Source of the DNA: JACCXE01 sp963718605
GTDB taxonomy: Bacteria > Actinomycetota > Acidimicrobiia > Acidimicrobiales > JACCXE01
Assembly (NCBI GenBank): GCA_963718605.1
Contig: OY970363.1
Location: 496,001-560,000 of the forward strand
DNA length: 64,000 bases
Reading direction: 5' to 3'
Positions 25,201 through 34,378 of this stretch are shown one piece after another; positions within the stretch are counted from its first letter, which is position 1; every line of letters starts with the position of its first letter. A model generated the notes under the pieces. The model was not told the DNA's origin. It saw only the letters and a program-made list of their open reading frames with translations, and did no database searches. Made by a program: the position numbers and the translations under genes.

Positions 25201-28200
25201 ACGGCACGGTGACGTTCAAGCCCTTGTTCCAGAAGGTGGACACGGCGGCCGCTTGAGCGGTCGGATTCGCGATCTGGATGAGGGTGCCGCCGGTGCCGCC
25301 GCTCGCAGTGGTGCCTTCGAACGTCGGTTGGTCGAGACCTTGACACGTGTTCGTGCCGGCAGACCCAGCGCTCGTGCCGGCGCTGAAGCCAGGGTCGTAG
25401 AGCTGCACCGGGCCGAGGAGCTTGACGATGCCGCCGCCGCCGCCTCCACTCGGAGCCTTCTTACTGTCCTGACCATTGCCGCCGTTGGCGTGGAACTCGG
25501 CTGGCGTGGTCCCGCGCAGGTCGATGACTCCAGCGGAGACCACGATGCCGCCACCGGCACCGCCGCCGCGAGGAGCGGCGAGGCCCGTGTTGGCGTGATG
25601 CACAGTCGTGTCCTCAGGCCCGGCACCGGCCGGCGGGTTGTCAGTGACGGTGTTGAAGGCACAAGCACCCGACGTGTCGCCCACGCCGTCTTCACCGTCG
25701 GCGAGGATCGCACCGTCACTCGTGACGTCGTCGTTGGCGAGGAGCACGACGAGCGCGCCACCCCGGCCGCCGGCCCCGGACCCGGCGCCAGGAGCACCGA
25801 TCTCGGAGACGGAACCGTTGCGTTGACCGTTGGTCGCGTCGGTGCAGAGGTTGGCGTACGCGTCGCCACCCTTCGTACCGGTGCCGCCCTTGCCGCCGAC
25901 GCCACCGTGGCCGCCGCCGCCGTTGCCATCGGGACCGGCATAAGCCGGACCGGCGCAGGCGCCAGCAAGTGCAGGCGGCGTGAACGGAACGGACTGCTTG
26001 GCCGCGCCGTCGATGATGCCGTGGTTGACGATGCGGTCGGCCTTGATCACGAGACGGTTCACATCTGTGGCCAGGCCGCAGTTCGCGCCGTCGCCCGTGG
26101 GGGTAGCCGAATCGGTTGCCGTCGCGACCGCCAGGGTGGCGCCGGAATTGATCGTGAGTACGCCGTAGTTGTGGATACCGCAGAGCGCGAGCGTCCCCGC
26201 GTTCACCGTGTAGTTCGGCCCGTTCGATGTCGGCGCGGGCGGCGGGGGCGGCGGGACAACCGGAGGTGCCGGGTCCGGCACAGGCGCCGGAATACCTGTA
26301 GGCGCACCGGCTCCGAGCGCGCTGTCCGCGAGGTGGTCGGTGTCGAAGATCTGGTGCTGGGGCCACAGCAGCCCGGCGGGCACGTTGAACGAGTCGCCCG
26401 GAGCACCTAGCGGGATGTCGCTATCCCCGACGCCCGGGATGCAGAAGAACAACCCTGCAAGGTTTCGCCCGAACGGAATGATGCTGGTGGTCGCGTTGAT
26501 GAGGTCGCCGATGATGCCGCCGAGGATGAGGCGGTGATCTCCTAGCGGCCAGATCACGACGTTGGCGTCGTTCGCGCCCTGGGCGTGAATGTGTTCGCCC
26601 GGCAAGCCCGGCAGCAACTCCTCGACGATGTCGAAGAAGTTCCTGGGCGCGCAGTCCAGGTACTTGATGAGGAACGGCACGATGTCGCTCGCCGCCGGCA
26701 AGAAGTAGATCGTCAGCAGCGTGAGGCCGATGTTGATGTCGGGGAACGGCCACGGCGTATGGATGGTTATGCCGAAGTTGGCGTTCGCCTTGAGTTGATG
26801 GATGTAGAGGTCGAACGGTCCGACTTCCACGTCGTCGGTCGGGTCGTGCTGGACGTTGACCACCTTCACGTGAAGGATGTTTTGTCGCAGCGTCATGTGT
26901 CGCGTGTGCATGTGAACCGACGCGTCAAGCCGCGACTCGAGGGTGAAGTCGGCGTGAACCAGCGAGGCGATGAGGTCGGCGATGGCGCCGAGGACGCCGC
27001 CGATGATGTCGCCCACCCAGTCGGGCAGGTCAAGCGAGTCGACGATCGCGTCGGCGATGTCGTCGGCAATACCTTCGAGCGTCGGCGCCAGGTTGAGGAA
27101 GGCGCTGACGTCGAGCGGGTCCAGCAACAGGTAGGCATCGGCCCCAACCGGGGTCTTGCTGCCGTCCTTCACCTGGTCCCACGCGGACAGTTCGAGTCCG
27201 TTCTTGGCGCCGTCTTGCTTCAGCGTCGCCTCGACGCGACGAGCAATGGCGTCGCTCGCCGTCGGATGGAAATCGAAGCCGACGAAGGCCTGAGCCAAAC
27301 GGATGTTGCTCGTGACGCAGAACACGCAGTCTTCGGGCGGCGCGGGTGGCGCGGGTGGCGTGCTCGGCGGCGGGCCGGGCACGTGCTGCGGATCACCCTT
27401 TTGTAGGAACTCCAACCGGAAGGTGGCGTCGTCGGGCCCCACGGACGGATCCGGGTTGTTGTTCTTGTCGAGCGGGCCTGGTGCGTTCTTAAGTTCGGCT
27501 TCGACGCGGCCGACCTTGCCGCCGGCGCTTCCGAGCAGGCGCAGCGCGGCGTCGACTTTCTTGCTGAGGCGGCCGTCGACCTGGATGTATTTCTGACCGG
27601 TGCCGAGGTTGTCGCGGGTGTACATCGAGATGCCAATCTCACCCGGGATGGCAACGCCATGGCGGTAGTCGTTGTCACAGCTATAGGGATGCGTGATGTC
27701 GAAGGTGCCGAACGAGTTGTTCTTCACGCGCGCATCAGGATGCAAGGCGCAGGGCGCCCCCACCAGGATCTGCGTGCCGTCGGCGGACTGGTACAACGCG
27801 GACAGTTCCCCGAGGCTGGGCACGGCGACGCCGGCGTTGTCGCGCACGACGTAGTGGAAACGGAAATCGCTGCCGTTGAAGTAGTGCGCGTCGTCGACGT
27901 GGCCTTCGCCCTTCGCGGTTGACACTTGATCGACCGTGACTGACTGCGGGATGGGTAGACGGAAGTTGACGCGCGCCGCGGTACCTCCGTCGGCGAGGGT
28001 CAGCGCCTTGGCCCGGATGCCCTTTTGGGTATCGCCGTCGTCGTTGGGGTTGTCCCAGCCGTCGCCGCGCGGAATCGTGTTGAGGTTGGCCAGCGCTTCC
28101 TGCGGGTTGGTGGTCGACAGCTGCGCCAAGCCGTCGGGCTTGCCGATTTCGCCGACGCCGAACAGGCGCGCACTGTCGAGCGGCTGGTCGAAGCGGATCA

Positions 28201-31200
28201 GCGGCGGCATGCAGTCGACGACCACGAGCGGCGCGATCTGCTCGTTGGTCAGCGTCGACGGGTGCCCGGGCGTGCTGTGGGCCGGGTTGTATGCCGCGAT
28301 CTTGGCGGCGTTCTCCGCCGACCCATGGTTCGCCTCGTTGTCGATGCTGCCGCACCGGCGGCGCAACGCGTCGTTCGTGCCTTCCTTGTCCGTCGTCTTG
28401 GCGATATCGACCTGGAACCAACCGGGGATGTCGTTGATACCGGCGTTGCGCAGCTGCGCCAGGGTGCCATCAGCCGCGAGGTACTTGACGTTCAGGTCGA
28501 GCGGGTCGGGCGTGTTGACGTCGGTCTGCACCAGGTTGGCGCCGATGCATCGGTAGGTCGACACGCCGTCGGCCAGCGGGAACAGCGGGTAGTCGGGACG
28601 GGCGCCGGCGTCGGAGTACGTCGGCTTCGTGCAGGGGTCAGAGCCCGAGAAGATCCGCTGTAGCTGCGACACCGAGCCGGTGAGGCCGCCGAGGCGGCCG
28701 ACGGCCTGGAAGTCGAACGAGCCGGCGGGGTCGCCCGCGGCGATCGCCGACACGTACTGGTTCGACGAGGTCGGCGGCGGGAACGGGGCGGTCTGGTTCG
28801 TGAGCGGCACGAAGCCCGGCGTGGCCGAGCTGTAGCCGCTGTTGAGGTCGCCGCTACCCGAGGGCAGGTCGAAGCTGGCCGCGTTGAATCGGATCTGCTT
28901 GATGCCGAGCGGCGCGCCCAGATGGTCCTTGGCCGCGACGTCGAGGCGACCGCCGTTGTGCTCGCTCGGGAGGATGCCGTCGATGCGGTACGGGATGCGG
29001 TCGATGTTGAGTCGGCCCGACACGATGTCGGTGCCGCCGGGGGCGGCGGCGCGGACGAACGCGTCGACGTCGATGCCGGTGTGGGTCGGGTCGGACGGAT
29101 CGCCGAGGAACTGGAACGCGCCGTCCTTCTTCGCCGCGATCGTTTCGTCGTCGCACATCGTCATCGGTTGACCGACGGCCGGTGCCGGCGTGGTGTCCTT
29201 CTTGGCGCCGCGGAAGCAGAACTGCAACCCAGCGGGGATGTGTTCGAGCAACGCGTCGGCGGTGACGTGCGCGGCGTCGGCGGTGACGATGTCGGCGTAG
29301 GCGCGGACCGCAAAGTCTTCGCCGAAGTTGACGTTGACGATGTTCGTGCCGATGGGCGTTCCATCGGCTGCGCTGACCTGGTGGAAGCCGAAGCCCTTCA
29401 CGTTGTGAATGTCGGCCGTTGCCTTGAACTCGGGGCGACCGTCGGGCAGCGGCGCTGCCTGCACGGTGAAGTTGTCGAGCTTGCTGGCGGAGGTCGGGTC
29501 CTTGTAGACGGGACGAGACGGGATCGCGTCGGTGAAGGGATCGGGTGCGATGTAGTTCTTCACGATCGCGTCGATGCGGTCGATCGAAATGTTGGCCGTG
29601 AGGTCGATGGCACCGGCCTTGTTCGGGTCGTGCGGCATGTTGATGTTGCCGTCCACCGAGATGTGGTCGTCGATGCCGACGATCTCACCCGTGGCAACCA
29701 GCACGACGGCCTGGCCCGGCACGCGCATGCCGGTGACGCTGTCGACCTTCGGCTTGACCGAGGACAGCTCGAGGTTCTTGAAGTCCATCTTGCCGTTGAA
29801 GTCTGAGTCGGTTTCGGCGTGGAAGTTCTTGCTGAGCTTGTCCGGCTCGTACCGCAGGGTCATGTGCTTCGGCAGGTTGATCAGGTCGGCGCCGACGCAC
29901 AGCGCAGTAGCGGACGGCCGCGGGTCCTGGCAGACGCTGTCGCCCTGGGTCTGATGGGCGCGGAAGTGGATGTTGATGCCGGGGCCGGTGCTCGGCGCGT
30001 CGTAGTGGACGCGCGTGGCGCCGACCGCGTTGCCGTTCGCGTCGTCGGCGGGCGTGAGGATGTGCGCGGTGATCGAGTCGGGGATGTGGTCCATCTCGAA
30101 CTCGCCGTGCAGGCGGCGGGCTTCGATTGGCGGGTTGCCGGCGACCGCGTTGTAGTTGCCGTTGAGCGCGGCGTCGGCGTCGACGCGGATCTTGTCGATC
30201 GGCACGCTGGCGCGGTAGGCGAACGACAGCGGCGTGTGGGCAGGCACGCCCACGGTGCCGCCGAACGGCTCGCGGTCCTCGCAGGGTGCGGTGATGACGT
30301 CGCCCGACGGGGTGCCGACCGGTCGGCCGGACTCACGCAGACAGATGCGGATGTCGTCGGGCAGCGGGTGGATCAAGAGGTTGGCGAGCACGTCGGCCCG
30401 CGCGTTGTCGATGGCCAAGTCGCCCAGGCTGATACTGCCGAGCGGAAGGTCCTTGATGTCGACCCGCGTCTGCAGGTCCTGGTTGCTGCCGACCTTGACC
30501 CGGAAGCCCTTGGTGCCGAGCGATTGGTGATTGACGTAGGTGGCTTCGCGGATGTTCAAGAGTTCGATGGCCGCTTGGAAGAGCTTGGCCCGACCGGCCA
30601 CGGTGGCCCACAACGGCGAGGTGATGCCGTGGTTCGGAGCCGGGAAGTCCAGCGGCCGCACGAGGAAGTTCTGCACTTCGAGCGACAACGTGTCGAGGGC
30701 GTCTTCGGTGCCGGCCACGCAGGCGTCGGACACGTTGACCTGACACGTACGAACCGACACCTTCTGCAGGTCGCGCTGTTCGTTGGCGAGACCGGGATTG
30801 GTGACGTGCTCGTCCATATGCGCGGTGACGTAGCGCGGCAGGCCGAGCAGTTCGGCGTGGGCGCGCACCGGCACACTGCCGACCAGCGGCGTGGTGCTCG
30901 GCAGCCCGACTACCGCGTCGAGGATCAGGTCGGGCTTGGCTCCGACCGGCGCGTTCGACGCGACATCTATGACGGTGTGGTGATCGACGGGCGCGCCGGC
31001 AGAAGCAGGTGCCGTTTCCGATTGACCGATGGTCGCCTGGAGATGACTCGGCACGCGTTTGAGATCGAGGGTCGCGCACGCGGTTGCCGCGTCACCACAG
31101 GACGGGTTCGCGCCCGCCGAAGCTTTGAAAACCTGCGCGTGCGCTTGTACGCGGACCGGGCTCGACGCGTCATACGTGAGCACCATCGGGTCGGCGTTTG

Positions 31201-34200
31201 CCCCATCGCCGGGGCCGTGCTGGCGCACCTTGAGGACGGATGGCAGGTTCGTTATGAGCAGTTCCGCCGCGGCGAGCAAGCCGTCGACGTCGGGCAGCGT
31301 GCCCTTGCGCGTGTCGGCTTGCACCTTCATCTCGAGCGGCTTGAGGCCGTCGCCCAAGTCGTAGGCCGCGTCGAAGCCGTCGGCGTCCTGATCGTAGGAA
31401 ACGCTACGGATCTTTTCGAAGCGCGCTCGGCCGCGCAGCGCGATGTCGTTGGTTGACGGCTGCCGGAATTGCAGCAGCGCGTGTAGGTCTTGTGTGGGCT
31501 CGAGCACGCCGAGCGGTCCCGGATGGCCCTTCACGAGGTGACCGTCGACCGCGAGCACGCCGATTTCGCCGGCCGTGCCGGGCTTGCAGGCCGGTGACAC
31601 GTCGTAGAACGCGTAGTCGCAGGCGTAAAACGCGATCTTCGAGTCGTTCTTCGCGCTGTCGATGAGCGCCGACAGGTTCGTCGGCAGCTTCGTGACGGTG
31701 GCGTCCGCGCAGGCGACGTCGTGCAACGGGTTCGGGTCGTTGCAGCTCGCGCCGCCGACCGTGTACTCGCCGTGGAGGCCGAGGTTGATGCTGCTGCCCG
31801 CCGGACCCTGGGTGAGAACGCGCACGGGTCCGCTGGTGTCACCCGTCGGCACCGCCACCTTGGCCGTGAGGAAACTCGGGATGTTGTCGATCTTGATGTC
31901 AGCGGCCGCGGCGACGTCGTCGGCGAGGTTGGCCGGCGTGGCCTTGTCGAGGTGGACGCGCGCGGAGCCCAGCACCGAGAACCCTGAGGACGCATGCCAG
32001 TCGAACACGATCGGCGACTTGGTGACCGAGGTGTCCGCGAAGGGCTTGAGCTGCTGGCATTCCTTGGTCACCGGGTCGGTGCCATTCACCAAGTCACCAC
32101 CGCTGTTCTGGAAGCACAGGTTGATGGTGGACGGCAGCGGGTTGATCAACGCGTGCGCCGCGAGGTCGACGCGCTGGCCCGGTAGTTGCGGCAAGCGGAC
32201 GCCCTGCACATCGGCGTCGACGGCCAGGTTCTGTCCGCCGCCGACCTGTGTGCGGGCCCCGAACGTGCCGCCGGAGTTCACGTATTGCAGTTCCTTGATA
32301 TGGACCATGCGGCCGACGGCCTCGAAGGACACGAGGTTCGGGTTCGCGTTGTCGCCGCGAGCCGTGACGCCGACGAAGTTGGGCGCAGGCGACACGGGCT
32401 GGGGCAGGTTGGCCGGACGGGACAGGAAGTCGCGGACGTTGACGCGCACGGCGCCAATTTCGTCCTCGGTGCCCGCGGCGCACGCGGGTGTCGCGAGGTC
32501 GTAGTTGTAGTCGCACGTATGGAACTCGAGCCGTTGCAGCGTCTCGTCCGCGCCTTGGACCGTGCGCATGCGCAGGAACCGCGACAAACCGTCGAGCTCG
32601 GCTTGGGCGACGAGCGGCGCGATGTCGCCCGGGCCCTGCGGGCCGAGCACGACGTTGGCGCGGAAGTCGGGCTGAATGCCGCCGGGTCGAGGAATGTCGT
32701 CGACCTCGATCCGGGTCTCAGGCTGGCCTTGCGGTGTGTGCAGGCCGTTGCGCACCCGCGCTTCGATGTGCGCGGGAATCGAGCGGGCCCGGAAGTCGGC
32801 ACAGATCGTGCCGGCGGCTCCGCACACCGCGTTCACCGCGGCGGTGGCTTGTCGGATCTCGGCGTGCGCGTCGAGGTCTACCGACTGGGACGCGTCGTAC
32901 GTGACCTTGAGCGGGTTCACCGCTTGATCCGTGCCTGGAGGCGTGAACGACATGTCCATCGAGTCGGGCAGCGGCGAGATCTTGGCGAAACCGTCGATCA
33001 GTGCGCCGGTGGGCCGCTGGTCGATGCCCATATGCCCGACGAAGGGCACCTCGCCATCTCCGATGCCCGCGTGAATCTTGTAGCCGCCGCCCAGCTGGTC
33101 GAAGCTGATGTTCCTGAGCCGCTCGGCGCGTCCCATGATGAGTTGCTCGTTGCCGGCGCCTACGGGTACCTGCTGAAAGCTCGCGTACTGCCGCTCGTCA
33201 GGAGTCCACGGCACGAGCTTGGTCGGCGTGAAGAAGTTCTGCACCCGCGCTTCGATCGCGCCGATACCGGTGCCCGAAGCGGTGAACTTCGCGTGGGCCT
33301 GTTTTGCTGCGGAGTTCATATCCCACTCGCCGTGCATCACGGCCGGGAGTTGTTCGACGTCGGCGCGCGCGACCAACGGCGGCTTGCCCACGGTCGTGGT
33401 AACGAGGTTCGCCTGGAGGTCGGGCAGACGGGAGTTGGGGCGCGAGCGGTAGTCGATCGAGCCGCCGGTGGCCGTCTGATTGAGGTCAATCGCCATCGCC
33501 CGCGGCAGGCGGTCAATGCGCACGACGCCGTTGGTCGTGCCCGTCGACGTGGTGAGGTTCAGGTTCGAGGTGAGGTCGACTTCGCTGTCCACACCGTGCG
33601 CGTACGTGATGTGCTGGCCCGCGTTGTCGGTGCCGTAGTTGACCTGCACCGCGTTCGGGAACGGCCGGTAGTTCAGCGCGAAGTCGGCCTTCGTCGTGCC
33701 CTGGTCGAACCCGGCGATGATCGACAACGGACCTTGGTACGGCGCCGCGATCGCGCCGAGGCGGAAGTCGCTGATGCCCGGGTGCAGGCCGAGTTGCTGG
33801 CCCGTCGTGTCGATCACGGCCTGAATCGGGTTGAACATCTTGTCCAACCCGGCGACGGTGGCCTTCCAGTACTGCGGGATGCTGCCGCCGGGCCCGGTGT
33901 CGTAGCCGAAGCGGAAGTTCATGTCGGGGTTCGAGCCGCCGACGTCCTTCACGGTGAGCTTGACCTGGATCTTCAGATTCGGTGTGTTCGGCGTGAGAAG
34001 GGGCGCGGTGATGAGGCGGTTGATCTGGATGTTCGGCGCCAGCACTTGGCCGATCTGGGGCGGGTTAAGGAACGCGCCGTCGACGTTCACGAGGTTGACC
34101 GCGACGGTGACGTCGGGGATGAGGTCGCCGTCGATGTCCACGGGCGTCGGCGCCTGCAGCACGCCGGGTTGGCCGATGGGCAGGTTCAGCAGGCTGGCCT

Positions 34201-34378
34201 GGTGCCCGTTCGACGTGGACTCGACTTGGTACACGAGCACGGGCACCGGAACCGCGGACGCAGGGGCCGCGGTCATGAACTGCCCGGCGATGAGGCCGAC
34301 CAACGCGAGGAGGAAACTGAGAACTGTTGGGACGCCGAACAGCAGGGCGCCCAACCGGCGATGGCTGCGCGTACTCAT
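22265..34378 (-). CDS. Giant (4037-residue) secreted multi-repeat protein
   Basis: Signal peptide about 1-42 (LLFGVPTVLSFLLALVGLIA ... APASA). Residues about 290-1990 are beta-rich repeats whose core is h-x-x-[IV/L]-P-x-x-h-x-h (e.g. DNIPSFLTAKV, KRVPSHLQATI, DHIPDSITAHI), about 18 copies roughly 100 residues apart, with three recurring Cys-pair modules. Around 2430-2480 is an amphipathic helical stretch (EGIADDIADAIVDSLDLPDW), at about 2700 a Pro linker, at 2800-2900 Gly-rich sequence (GGGGHGGVGGKGG), at 3300-3850 six W-[YF]-T/K Ig/OmpL47-like domains, and a FlgD-like end (GIYYYRVIVIDDAGNV). No LPXTG or C-terminal helix. ATG 34378 overlaps the previous stop (TAATG). I do not recognise the N-terminal repeat family. 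Confidence 0.85.
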   Translation of the reverse strand: MSTRSHRRLGALLFGVPTVLSFLLALVGLIAGQFMTAAPASAVPVPVLVYQVESTSNGHQASLLNLPIGQPGVLQAPTPVDIDGDLIPDVTVAVNLVNVDGAFLNPPQIGQVLAPNIQINRLITAPLLTPNTPNLKIQVKLTVKDVGGSNPDMNFRFGYDTGPGGSIPQYWKATVAGLDKMFNPIQAVIDTTGQQLGLHPGISDFRLGAIAAPYQGPLSIIAGFDQGTTKADFALNYRPFPNAVQVNYGTDNAGQHITYAHGVDSEVDLTSNLNLTTSTGTTNGVVRIDRLPRAMAIDLNQTATGGSIDYRSRPNSRLPDLQANLVTTTVGKPPLVARADVEQLPAVMHGEWDMNSAAKQAHAKFTASGTGIGAIEARVQNFFTPTKLVPWTPDERQYASFQQVPVGAGNEQLIMGRAERLRNISFDQLGGGYKIHAGIGDGEVPFVGHMGIDQRPTGALIDGFAKISPLPDSMDMSFTPPGTDQAVNPLKVTYDASQSVDLDAHAEIRQATAAVNAVCGAAGTICADFRARSIPAHIEARVRNGLHTPQGQPETRIEVDDIPRPGGIQPDFRANVVLGPQGPGDIAPLVAQAELDGLSRFLRMRTVQGADETLQRLEFHTCDYNYDLATPACAAGTEDEIGAVRVNVRDFLSRPANLPQPVSPAPNFVGVTARGDNANPNLVSFEAVGRMVHIKELQYVNSGGTFGARTQVGGGQNLAVDADVQGVRLPQLPGQRVDLAAHALINPLPSTINLCFQNSGGDLVNGTDPVTKECQQLKPFADTSVTKSPIVFDWHASSGFSVLGSARVHLDKATPANLADDVAAAADIKIDNIPSFLTAKVAVPTGDTSGPVRVLTQGPAGSSINLGLHGEYTVGGASCNDPNPLHDVACADATVTKLPTNLSALIDSAKNDSKIAFYACDYAFYDVSPACKPGTAGEIGVLAVDGHLVKGHPGPLGVLEPTQDLHALLQFRQPSTNDIALRGRARFEKIRSVSYDQDADGFDAAYDLGDGLKPLEMKVQADTRKGTLPDVDGLLAAAELLITNLPSVLKVRQHGPGDGANADPMVLTYDASSPVRVQAHAQVFKASAGANPSCGDAATACATLDLKRVPSHLQATIGQSETAPASAGAPVDHHTVIDVASNAPVGAKPDLILDAVVGLPSTTPLVGSVPVRAHAELLGLPRYVTAHMDEHVTNPGLANEQRDLQKVSVRTCQVNVSDACVAGTEDALDTLSLEVQNFLVRPLDFPAPNHGITSPLWATVAGRAKLFQAAIELLNIREATYVNHQSLGTKGFRVKVGSNQDLQTRVDIKDLPLGSISLGDLAIDNARADVLANLLIHPLPDDIRICLRESGRPVGTPSGDVITAPCEDREPFGGTVGVPAHTPLSFAYRASVPIDKIRVDADAALNGNYNAVAGNPPIEARRLHGEFEMDHIPDSITAHILTPADDANGNAVGATRVHYDAPSTGPGINIHFRAHQTQGDSVCQDPRPSATALCVGADLINLPKHMTLRYEPDKLSKNFHAETDSDFNGKMDFKNLELSSVKPKVDSVTGMRVPGQAVVLVATGEIVGIDDHISVDGNINMPHDPNKAGAIDLTANISIDRIDAIVKNYIAPDPFTDAIPSRPVYKDPTSASKLDNFTVQAAPLPDGRPEFKATADIHNVKGFGFHQVSAADGTPIGTNIVNVNFGEDFAVRAYADIVTADAAHVTADALLEHIPAGLQFCFRGAKKDTTPAPAVGQPMTMCDDETIAAKKDGAFQFLGDPSDPTHTGIDVDAFVRAAAPGGTDIVSGRLNIDRIPYRIDGILPSEHNGGRLDVAAKDHLGAPLGIKQIRFNAASFDLPSGSGDLNSGYSSATPGFVPLTNQTAPFPPPTSSNQYVSAIAAGDPAGSFDFQAVGRLGGLTGSVSQLQRIFSGSDPCTKPTYSDAGARPDYPLFPLADGVSTYRCIGANLVQTDVNTPDPLDLNVKYLAADGTLAQLRNAGINDIPGWFQVDIAKTTDKEGTNDALRRRCGSIDNEANHGSAENAAKIAAYNPAHSTPGHPSTLTNEQIAPLVVVDCMPPLIRFDQPLDSARLFGVGEIGKPDGLAQLSTTNPQEALANLNTIPRGDGWDNPNDDGDTQKGIRAKALTLADGGTAARVNFRLPIPQSVTVDQVSTAKGEGHVDDAHYFNGSDFRFHYVVRDNAGVAVPSLGELSALYQSADGTQILVGAPCALHPDARVKNNSFGTFDITHPYSCDNDYRHGVAIPGEIGISMYTRDNLGTGQKYIQVDGRLSKKVDAALRLLGSAGGKVGRVEAELKNAPGPLDKNNNPDPSVGPDDATFRLEFLQKGDPQHVPGPPPSTPPAPPAPPEDCVFCVTSNIRLAQAFVGFDFHPTASDAIARRVEATLKQDGAKNGLELSAWDQVKDGSKTPVGADAYLLLDPLDVSAFLNLAPTLEGIADDIADAIVDSLDLPDWVGDIIGGVLGAIADLIASLVHADFTLESRLDASVHMHTRHMTLRQNILHVKVVNVQHDPTDDVEVGPFDLYIHQLKANANFGITIHTPWPFPDINIGLTLLTIYFLPAASDIVPFLIKYLDCAPRNFFDIVEELLPGLPGEHIHAQGANDANVVIWPLGDHRLILGGIIGDLINATTSIIPFGRNLAGLFFCIPGVGDSDIPLGAPGDSFNVPAGLLWPQHQIFDTDHLADSALGAGAPTGIPAPVPDPAPPVVPPPPPPAPTSNGPNYTVNAGTLALCGIHNYGVLTINSGATLAVATATDSATPTGDGANCGLATDVNRLVIKADRIVNHGIIDGAAKQSVPFTPPALAGACAGPAYAGPDGNGGGGHGGVGGKGGTGTKGGDAYANLCTDATNGQRNGSVSEIGAPGAGSGAGGRGGALVVLLANDDVTSDGAILADGEDGVGDTSGACAFNTVTDNPPAGAGPEDTTVHHANTGLAAPRGGGAGGGIVVSAGVIDLRGTTPAEFHANGGNGQDSKKAPSGGGGGGIVKLLGPVQLYDPGFSAGTSAGSAGTNTCQGLDQPTFEGTTASGGTGGTLIQIANPTAQAAAVSTFWNKGLNVTVPFRASGALQSIGGFTTVLCARFTSTTSLSPPNTDLRDLFAAPATSSPGNPCGGADTLGNSHPAVKSVKPGDAGASITFSRTGAANSGLWGVWAVTLRPPAGTSQDCLSNSFGCVASPAPAKVDQVFGIDNINPTVSISDPLANFLTKSPSVGLSFAPDDPNNGAGKKLSGVKTTECRNAQAGQETPFVACSSGSSFNLVPGNGPKTIAVRVTDVAGNSSIATVSGILSNSPPTANAAIEFVPNGSNGWYTNKLSPFSAPKITISGYNQGDGVPAEVSTNSDTGPYRYRFDNLPEKVCTASPCVVPASEFAALPAGTHTFHWTAIDKLGNRLFGTGMQALSPFKWDPDRPTTQLDTVPLTEDVTLSGVDWFTTKPFVVLSGLDKLGGAGLDKTYISLDGGPFTVFNVNNLTPLADGNHTVDYYSTDLAGNVEPTKTRVNIRVDSSAPDSTLNVSGGVLGLAGWYTTAPNVTVGGFDDHGGTGAPASRALTYRVDNGNDVFCNATCNVSPSLLKTGTHLIGRRAADAGGNESSETGQIVKVDTQAPLTTISMRSPKPDGLNSWYKSLPYVVLSATDQAADLDHVLPVGSGVAKSEFQLDGGGWVLYTGPFQVAGQHSLCVRSTDVAGNVETPLCLPAVKGDDADPTTAIAVAGTLGGAGWYTSPATVTVTSADPVPGSGLVEPGSVGSPCYDVPGGHPAAGTCVSIDGRKFAAYSVPITLNEGVHTVQAYSVDAAGRRSIADARTVVIDQSAPVTTARALPPYSARNGWYRAVPRIVLRATDGDQNSGVQTTFYKIDSAPFVTYNGPFDVPNGHHVVSYFSKDNAGLIEPTRTLNVDVDTTPPVAIATTPEPAIWLQILSVLGNILGLSPANAKLHWTIGDQYSGKLSVRVIIFDETGNVVRQLDGGSADDNSQVCNPICTVAPSTALKGYTLWDGKDKSLTGLVGVGIYYYRVIVIDDAGNVAQSQEAKPVQIKASLGIL
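22880..24480 (-). repeat. Six Ig/OmpL47-like repeats near the C-terminus of the giant protein
   Basis: Repeats begin with WYTNKLS, WFTTKPF, WYTTAPN, WYKSLPY, WYTSPAT and WYRAVPR at about 24460, 24085, 23815, 23515, 23225 and 22900, so most are 270-325 bases apart. Each ends in a D-x-A-G-N or equivalent turn (TDLAGNVEPT, TDVAGNVETP, VDAAGRRS). These are bacterial Ig-type modules commonly used as extracellular stalks. Confidence 0.7.
28430..33520 (-). repeat. About 18 degenerate '[ILV]-P' repeats in the giant protein
   Basis: Motifs include IDRLPRAMAIDL (about 33500), ARSIPAHIEARV (32790), INPLPSTINLCF (32140), DNIPSFLTAKV (31890), TNLPSVLKVRQ (31250), LGLPRYVTAHM (30845), IHPLPDDIRICL (30375), DHIPDSITAHI (30095), EHIPAGLQFCF (29250), DRIPYRIDGIL (29010) and NDIPGWFQVDI (28440). 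Mean spacing is about 300 bases. Alternating hydrophobic residues after the Pro indicate a beta-strand. Confidence 0.6.

Noticed and set aside
22880..33520. CRISPR array or DNA-level satellite
   Set aside because: The repeats are degenerate at DNA level and make sense only as protein modules.
22265..34378. Assembly artefact or several fused genes instead of one 12-kb gene
   Set aside because: The frame is open throughout, with signal peptide only at the start, and codon usage and repeat style are continuous.
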